Origin: Angiostrongylus vasorum
Taxonomy: Eukaryota > Nematoda > Chromadorea > Rhabditida > Metastrongylidae
Direction of reading: 5' to 3'
DNA: 64,000 nt
Assembly: GCA_018806985.1 (NCBI GenBank)
Contig: JADANN010000424.1
Span: 1,107,001-1,171,000 of the forward strand
The position numbers and the translations under genes were made by a program. Shown here one piece after another: positions 59,401 through 64,000 of this stretch. Position 1 is the stretch's first letter, and every line of letters begins with the position of its first letter. The notes beneath the pieces are model-generated. The model had not been told where the DNA came from. It was given only the letters and a program-made list of their open reading frames with translations, and made no database searches.

Positions 59401-62400
59401 GAGAAGAGGATTTTATCTCGGTAAAACTATTTACGAACACTCTCGAAACTATGTGAATCTGTTTTAATTTTTATTCTCTTCTTATCCTTTTTTTACGGCA
59501 GGATACTGTTTAATATAAGCACAAGTATGGTGAGATATGAACAAAAATCCGAACCTTTGCTGAGCTACGAATCTGTACCTGTAATCACGCTTGTCGGGTG
59601 CTCCATCCACCACATCAACCGAAGTCCTTGTTTTGCGTTTTCTGGGCCAGTTTTCTCTTTCTTACGGTGCTATTCCGTTTCCCTTTGATGGGCGATTGGT
59701 GATAGCATTAATATGTTTAAAAACATGGCTGAAAGGTAAAGCAAAGCCCTCGGTTGGCGTGAGAGTAGCGCGTGAGGCCTCGGTAAGGGAAATCGCAGCT
59801 TTGAAACCTAGATGAGGTTCTTAATTTTGCTCATATCCCAGCACTCCTATGGTTATGTGAATCTATGTCCGGCAGTCGACATGATGGACAACATAACTTC
59901 AGAACCGAGCGAAAGAAATTGACTGGTTTGAACAGCTCACAACAGCATACAGGATCTAGTGAACAATACAAAAAACAATCACCCTCATTTCCTTTCTGAC
60001 TCTACGATTCTTCCTTCCTTAACATAAAGATAAAAAGATCTCGGCGTTGATCTATCCCTGAGAGATGCGACATGCATTCGACTTCATTAACCATCGTTTG
60101 GAGGTGACTGAATGCATATAAGGCCTTTACGGTGATTCGCAATGGCCTCTCTATGTATCGAGCCAGTGTTGCCATCCTCCCAGACAAGTCTGGTACCAAT
60201 TTGGCGACCCCGGAGAGATGGAAGGCTTGGTGGGCCAGAGGCGCCGGGATTGATCTTATGTATATTGCACAGCGCCTATGACCACTGCGCCTTGAAAATC
60301 TGGGTTCTACGTAAGAAGCATGAAAAAGCAATCATTGTTACTAGACTCCTATATCACACAAAAGAAAAAGGCGAAACCGATGACACGATCCAATAGCGAC
60401 TGATCCTAACGGGATGTCAAGCGTGCAACAGGAAGACCACCAATCAAATGGTCAGACTCTTCCACGAAGACCTTAGAAAACTGTAAGATGCTGTTCGTGT
60501 CGGCGAAGTAAGAGAATGCATTAGAAAACTTTGGCACGCGACAAAGAAAAATCGAACCCTAATGGCGGTCGCTCGAATCACAAATGGTACTGGCAAGTGC
60601 GCGTGTTTCAGAATCGAACACTAACAATTAAGTTCTTTGTTGTGTTCATTCGCTTAAGCCAGAACCGTTAAATTATTTAAAATAACCATGATGTTAAGAT
60701 ATTTACAACACTTCAATACACCCCCAGGCCAGATTCAAACCCGCGATCAACCTTTCAGAGGCTCACGTGTTACCCACTACACCATTGAGGAAAATGGTTT
60801 ATGTTCCTCCCAGCCAATTTTCTACCTAACGGTGCCATCAGCATTATTTTAAACAAATTTAGCAATGAACCATAGCTACCAGTAACGATGGTTTGACAAA
60901 AAAAATAACGAGTGTCTCTATAGAAAACAGATTTTCTCTCGTTATGAAGGAAAACATTGTATAGCAGAAAAACATCTAAAATATGTAAAATGATAAGGCA
61001 GCAAAGGATAAACGAATAAACTGTCCTGCATTGATTAATTTCTTAGGTAAACCCCACGTATTCGACTTCACCAAACACAGAGGGGATGGAATACATATTT
61101 GAACTACACTACAGTTTTCTAGGTCCATCAATGTAAAAAGTAGATTACTGTTTTTTCTACCCTCGCAGACAAGTCTGATACCAATTCATCGACCCTGGAT
61201 GAATGCCAAGTCTGGCGATCTTGAACACAAGACTACCAGGGACCACATACGTCGAAGAAATACCTCTAACCATTGCGCTACACCTGCATTCTAATAGTAT
61301 AATGACAAAATAAAACATTGATTCACATTAAAAAAGCACTCAAGGATGTAAGTCCTTCACCTCAATAACTTTGCGCTCCTTAGACTCGTCTGATCACACG
61401 GATAGGAGAATGTGAAGCCGACCGGCAGATTGTCATTGGCCAGTTCTTTCTCAATGAGAAAGTCAGCCAACGCTTTGGCAATATAGTCGAACAGCTGTTC
61501 GCCGCTGCCATGCATGGCAGCGTTAGAAATGCGGGTGTTGAACTGCTTCGTCCGCATCTCCTCGCCTGGTTCGATCTCCATGATCATCACTCGCAGGTTC
61601 GTACCTCCCAGATCCATAGCAACGAACTTGCCACGTTCTAGACAACTTGCTTCATGGCTTTAAAGAGACTTCCACTATGAACTTTCCTCAATTTGTTTTA
61701 AATCATTAGTTCAAAAAGTTAGACGAAGGGAAAAAGAATGAAACCACTCCAACTATGAGTAAATTATGTTTCGGTCTACAGAAAACATGTTTACTTCAGT
61801 TTTCCAAAAAAAGAAGAAAAAACAAATAGGCAAGAAAATAAGTGTGCTGCGCAGAAAATGTCACAAGACGTTACCTGTTCCATCTGGGAGTTCAGGTACG
61901 AACGATGGAAGCATAGCGATTGTTGATGCCTTAAAAAATTGCATCGTACAGGCAAAATGTTAAAATGACGGTTTGCCAGAGCAACAACGTCTAAACCACT
62001 TTGTGAAACCTTCAGGAAGAAACCTCGTCACTTGTAAAAGTTTTTTTCGCCACAACAAAAAATATTCTCAGGTTTTCAAATTTTCAATATGGCGAAAACC
62101 TTTTGTTCCTTTTGAAATTGTACGATATGCAGTCTTCCGCACTTTTGAAGATTATAAGTTGACGTAAATTCCCGAGACTTTCAAAACTGCTTGGAGCTTT
62201 ACATTTTCACAAATAAGTTCCCCATTTGTATTCTATGTGCTACACAATACTATGAGTTGTGTCTCAAAAACAGAAAAGTTCCAGGATTGATTTAAAAAAC
62301 GGCAAACTCACTTCCAGGCCACCCTCAAGCCCTCTATCCATATTGTCACTCATATGTGTCATCATTCTTCGTAGGGTGTTATTGGAAAGTTTGAACTCCG

Positions 62401-63193
62401 CCATAACGGATTCGAGCTGAAAATGCACAAATCACTGAATAAGCAACTACTCACAGCTTACCAGAAGTCGATCTTTGTGAAAGTTATAGAGAATTCCTCT
62501 GCATCATAGAGAACATTCCCCATCACTCAGTGCCACCTACTGTGTTACGAAATTAACTGCTGCCGCAGTTTATGAATGATCACTATGCATCGGCTTTATA
62601 ATAATGTTGCGTCCTAATAACCTGCTCATCTTGATCATTGCACTGTGTACGTTTGATTCTCGTCGATGTATTGTTTCGAAAATGCAAACGCTTCGTCAGT
62701 TCTTAAACCGCAAACAAAGATAGTGGATCCATATCAGCATCTTGTTCCATTTCAGCCAGGACATTTTCTACACAACTAACAATGTGCTACATCATCGTTT
62801 TTTGCTCGCATCACTTAAGTACTGTTGTAGACGACACTTTCCTACTGTGCTCTTTATATCATCACTACTAAGCGATCATTTTATTTTTTATATTTCTTAT
62901 TACTACATTTGTTGACATCACCAAATCGTTACTGTTGTATTAATATTGTCACGTATGAAGGTCTAGTTACCCAGGTTTGAGACTATAAGCTGCGGCACAA
63001 ACAACGGCCGATTTGGCACCCCGTTTCATTAACTACAAAACTGGTCAAAATTAGAAAGCCTAAGCTGGGTGTGCTCACTGAAAGGTACTCCTTTTCTTTG
63101 AGGCGAGCATGACCAGCCAATTTCTTAATATCCTTCTTGATGATATATCGCTCATGATCGTCAACGATATGATGTTGTCCGTGATTCCAGGCA
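47192..63193 (-). CDS. hxk: Hexokinase gene, thirteen exons seen, 5' end missing
   Basis: Exons in order: 63193-63079, 62416-62312, 61929-61875, 61637-61361, 58577-58496, 57484-57382, 57041-56953, 56431-56319, 52443-52368, 52307-52228, 51136-50997, 47813-47677 and 47482-47192. All junction phases agree. The product exceeds 553 aa and is a single kinase unit, as in other invertebrate hexokinases. Motifs: LPSFVPELPDGTE, FVAMDLGGTNLRV (phosphate loop 1), LPVGFTFSYPCDQTS (sugar binding), LINDTVGTM with the catalytic Asp, IIGTGTNASYME, IDTEWGGFGD, VVAIDGSTYKYHP and TGDGSGKGAAL (nucleotide site). It phosphorylates glucose with ATP in the cytosol, the first step of glycolysis. After the kinase fold comes an unusual tail of about 75 residues rich in Glu, Arg and Lys. 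The first exon seen needs two bases from an upstream exon that I cannot place. Which nematode paralogue (hxk-1, -2 or -3) is not decidable. Confidence 0.93.
47677..47813 (-). CDS. Hexokinase exon, AIDGSTYKYHP
   Basis: ITCVLNRVRRPKMVVAIDGS and TYKYHPFFHHWVTEKIREL match the V.VDGSLYK.HP adenosine-binding region. Donor GAA|GTATGT. Confidence 0.95.
47814..49018. other. Hexokinase intron, nothing assigned
   Basis: No recognised repeat or exon before the SINE B at 49019. The stretch 49313-50402 is likewise empty. Confidence 0.45.
49019..49312 (-). repeat. tRNA-headed SINE, family B
   Basis: Reverse full copy with intact ends: AAAGGATAAAGCTCTCAGCG to CACTGCACTACACGCGCC. In the 47814-50996 intron of the hexokinase gene. 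Confidence 0.88.
50403..50658 (-). repeat. SINE family B, diverged
   Basis: GGCGTTGATCAGTTCTTGAC, CCAGATAAGACCAGCACCAA and GTATCGCAGGACACCAATCA; clearly family B but with many changes. Confidence 0.7.
50997..51136 (-). CDS. Hexokinase exon, VCLVVSRRSA
   Basis: DDCGSYANTRQIMDELGVDD and LFREVCLVVSRRSAYLSAA match the VC.IVS.RSA.L.AA block. GCTTTAG acceptor and G|GTAGCA donor. Confidence 0.93.
51620..51886 (-). repeat. tRNA-headed SINE, family B
   Basis: GGATAAAGTTCTCGGCTCTG, CCCAGACAAGTCTGGCACCA and CCTCCAACCACTGCGCTACT; reverse copy in a hexokinase intron. Confidence 0.82.
51938..52072 (-). repeat. SINE family B, strongly decayed
   Basis: GAGTTGATCAACCTCTGAGA and CTTCCGACTCCGAAGGAATG match short blocks of family B; the rest is lost. 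Confidence 0.5.
52228..52307 (-). CDS. Hexokinase exon, large-domain linker
   Basis: VLFGGNGSKMLYTIGSFPTK then YISEIL corresponds to the LLF.G..S..L.T.G.F.T..VS.IE region. Phases fit on both sides. Confidence 0.85.
52368..52443 (-). CDS. Hexokinase exon, GM.MGEIVR
   Basis: LDKLVAGMCMGEIVRLVLER matches FEKMISGMYLGEIVRLIL. TTTATCAG acceptor and AAG|GTGAGC donor. Confidence 0.93.
52570..53215. repeat. Family F element with inverted terminal motifs
   Basis: The left end, ACGTTTCAGCGAATTTCGTC, and the complement of the right end, GACATTTCAGCGGACTTCAC, match. The interior shares TTTTAATGTGAGAG and CATGAACTCTG with 34338, and GATGCCTCATTATCACG resembles 35725. Probably a non-autonomous element; the class is unclear. 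Confidence 0.65.
53935..55645 (-). mobile_element. RTE-type LINE remnant, linker and reverse transcriptase
   Basis: - strand fragments in order: SGEELFLERCDNGEVGGIGF and the following linker near 55580-55320; KEDLKERRAAVIVE region near 55170; KNRTTPGSDRIR near 54870; GDLHDINYRLISLLSVVYKL near 54720; FRKGFNTMDHIHTITRLTEV and LKKAFHFIV (RT motif region) near 54600-54470; and a C-terminal part near 54250. Several frameshifts and stops. It lies in a hexokinase intron, sense to that gene. Confidence 0.88.
56319..56431 (-). CDS. Hexokinase exon, EWGGFGD
   Basis: MIIDTEWGGFGDRGEADYIF corresponds to the MEWGAFGD sugar-binding segment, followed by YDKIVDERSDHPG. Donor TC|GTAAGT. Confidence 0.95.
56953..57041 (-). 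CDS. Hexokinase exon, GTGTNASYME
   Basis: TGTNASYMESTKAIVYGLQN matches the GTGSNACYMEE loop; Thr replaces the usual Ser and Ser the Cys. Donor GAG|GTAGGC. Confidence 0.9.
57382..57484 (-). CDS. Hexokinase exon with catalytic Asp
   Basis: RIKVEVVALINDTVGTMVAA contains the catalytic aspartate in INDT, then ETRGECDLGVIIG. TTCGTAG acceptor and G|GTGAGA donor. Confidence 0.95.
57765..57920 (-). repeat. SINE family C
   Basis: Reverse copy: GATGCTGAGATATTTGCAAA, CCGCAGGTATCTGTGGTGCG and GGATCGAACCCAC (box B). Confidence 0.85.
57905..58010 (+). repeat. SINE family C, headless forward copy
   Basis: CGAAAGGGTAATAGCGGTTT, CACCGCAGACACCTGCGGAG and GCAAATATCTCAGCATCCC; back to back with the preceding inverted copy. 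Confidence 0.8.
58496..58577 (-). CDS. Hexokinase exon, WTKG block
   Basis: WTKGVTATGVVGEDVVKLLE then EAIERDG matches the LLKWTKGF...GEDVV.LL.EAI region. Donor GGC|GTAAGT. Confidence 0.93.
58578..59484. other. Hexokinase intron, left part
   Basis: Ordinary AT-rich intron sequence up to the family D SINE; no exon needed here because the flanking exon phases match. Confidence 0.45.
59485..59850 (-). repeat. SINE family D
   Basis: Same order of blocks as 30345-30720: TTTACGGCAGGATACTG, ATCCACCACATCAACCGAAG, GGTAAAGCAAAGCCC and GAGGTTCTTAATTTTGCTC. The head and its box B are diverged. Confidence 0.7.
60025..60291 (-). repeat. tRNA-headed SINE, family B
   Basis: TCTCGGCGTTGATCTATCCC to AGCGCCTATGACCACTGCGC; reverse copy in the hexokinase intron. 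Confidence 0.85.
60680..60860 (-). repeat. SINE family D, diverged
   Basis: AACCATGATGTTAAGATATT, CAGATTCAAACCCGCGATC and CACGTGTTACCCACTACACC match the head and tail blocks of family D. Confidence 0.6.
61002..61288 (-). repeat. SINE family B, diverged
   Basis: AAAGGATAAACGAATAAACT, CTCGCAGACAAGTCTGATAC and CCTCTAACCATTGCGCTACA; old reverse copy just 3' of the exon ending at 61361. Confidence 0.7.
61361..61637 (-). CDS. Hexokinase exon, small-domain core
   Basis: ERGKFVAMDLGGTNLRVMI carries phosphate loop 1; AAMHGSGEQLFDYIAKALAD and LPVGFTFSYPCDQTS follow, the latter including sugar-binding residues. 91 full codons. Confidence 0.95.
61875..61929 (-). CDS. Hexokinase exon, PSFVPELPDGT
   Basis: ASTIAMLPSFVPELPDGT matches the VKMLPTFVRSTPDGTE signature. 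The donor is ACAG|GTAACG; the acceptor TTTTTTAAG is unusual in having A before AG. Confidence 0.88.
62312..62416 (-). CDS. Hexokinase exon, N-terminal helix
   Basis: LESVMAEFKLSNNTLRRMM then DNMDRGLEGGLE corresponds to the RF..EM..GL helix before the small domain of hexokinases. TTTTCAG acceptor and GAA|GTGAGT donor. Confidence 0.8.
63079..63193 (-). CDS. Hexokinase exon (most 5' seen)
   Basis: TATTTCAG acceptor, then AWNHGQHHIVDDHERYIIKK and a helix-forming KLAGHARLKEKEYLS; donor TCA|GTGAGC. It precedes the conserved N-terminal helix and joins the next exon in phase 0. No start codon is in this exon's frame. Confidence 0.65.
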
Positions 63194-64000
63194 CTGAAAT
63201 ACGATAACATAAGAATCGAAATTTTCCAGAGGATAAAGCTGTAACAACCAATCGAATAACGAAACCGGAGTGCACTAGAGACCCTATGTCTCGAATAGTA
63301 TATGGGACTTCAAGACGGTTTTGGTAGCTACTTTTAATGTGCATCAAGAGCGATCATTTGTAGGAAAATGAATGCTTCAGAAACCCTGCTATCGTTATAC
63401 TCTTGCAGCACATTGAACGATTCCACATGATCATTCTTTGTGCTTATTTCAGTTGTTCATCAATAACCACAAGCTATTTTATTCATTCACTACATAAACT
63501 ATAACTTTTTACTCTTATTCTATTATTCTGCAAACTTTTACTACATTTGGTTTAATTGACAGAATTTTCCTAATTCTTTATCAGTAATTATTACCCTTGT
63601 TTAAGAATTTACCACTTCATCATGGCATATGGGTGTTCTTGGTTGCCGTACAGCCATACACTGTAAAGTGTTGACACATCGGCAAGTCACCGACAACCAC
63701 TGGCAGACCTGCGCCAGAGTTTGACGCGTTTATAAAATAAATAAAATGCAGCAAATCATGTGTAACCACAAAGCTTGGCGACGACCTATAATTGTGACGA
63801 CCTAGGAAAGTCCTAGGAGGTCTACCTCGGCACTTTGAAGAACAGCTCAAGTATCAAAATGCGTAAGTGGGAATGATGTCGTGAAAAATTGATGAAGAAG
63901 GATTGTAAATGTCTTTTAATGGTTACACTTTATAATTCACATATTTTTACAGAAAAGTGGAAACCCTCATCAGCCCACCTGTAACAGCAAGCTAGCTCTA
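63194..64000. other. Upstream of the first hexokinase exon seen
   Basis: An additional 5' exon ending with two spare bases must lie here or beyond the window. I could not identify it. The - strand frame at 63850-63620 has no hexokinase likeness. Confidence 0.4.

Overview
The window is eukaryotic nuclear DNA, most likely from a clade V parasitic nematode (hookworm or strongylid type). The evidence is small exons with TTTCAG/TTTAG acceptors, introns from about 100 bp to 4 kb, abundant decayed RTE-type LINEs, several tRNA-headed SINE families, and protein-coding exons that read as metazoan families. The species call is inference; no ribosomal or mitochondrial marker is present.

Three spliced genes can be reconstructed. 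(1) On the + strand, positions 1-20431 hold the 3' part of a protein 4.1 (FRM-1/EPB41-like) gene. It starts inside a giant exon, positions 2-9943, built of about 16 near-identical 567-bp (189-codon) tandem units plus a partial first and a decayed last unit. Eight small downstream exons follow and end in the classic 4.1 C-terminal domain. The FERM domain would lie to the left of the window. (2) On the + strand, 38132-44510 hold a complete-looking ABHD2-type alpha/beta hydrolase in nine exons, with Ser, Asp and His of the catalytic triad present. (3) On the - strand, 63193-47192 hold a hexokinase in at least thirteen exons. Only its extreme N terminus is missing, and it carries an unusual charged coiled-coil tail. 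Genes 2 and 3 are convergent, with about 2.7 kb between their stop codons.

Between and inside these genes lie repeats: RTE retrotransposon remnants (all coding on the - strand); SINE family B (tRNA head, about 280 bp, about 13 copies); SINE families C and D (different tRNA-like heads, shared tail); family A (a non-autonomous element sharing its 3' tail with the RTE element); fold-back elements carrying a hammerhead-ribozyme-like motif; and TA, GTT and AAC microsatellites. I see no further convincing gene from 20432 to 38131.

The most unusual object is the 9.9-kb repeat exon. Its units are almost identical even at silent sites, are grouped in multi-unit higher-order blocks, contain an internal half-repeat, and are interrupted by single- or double-base indels that shift the frame but sum to a multiple of three. 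Either the assembly has homopolymer errors or the gene is decaying. The three gene products are not functionally linked in any obvious way: membrane-skeleton adaptor, lipid hydrolase and glycolytic kinase.
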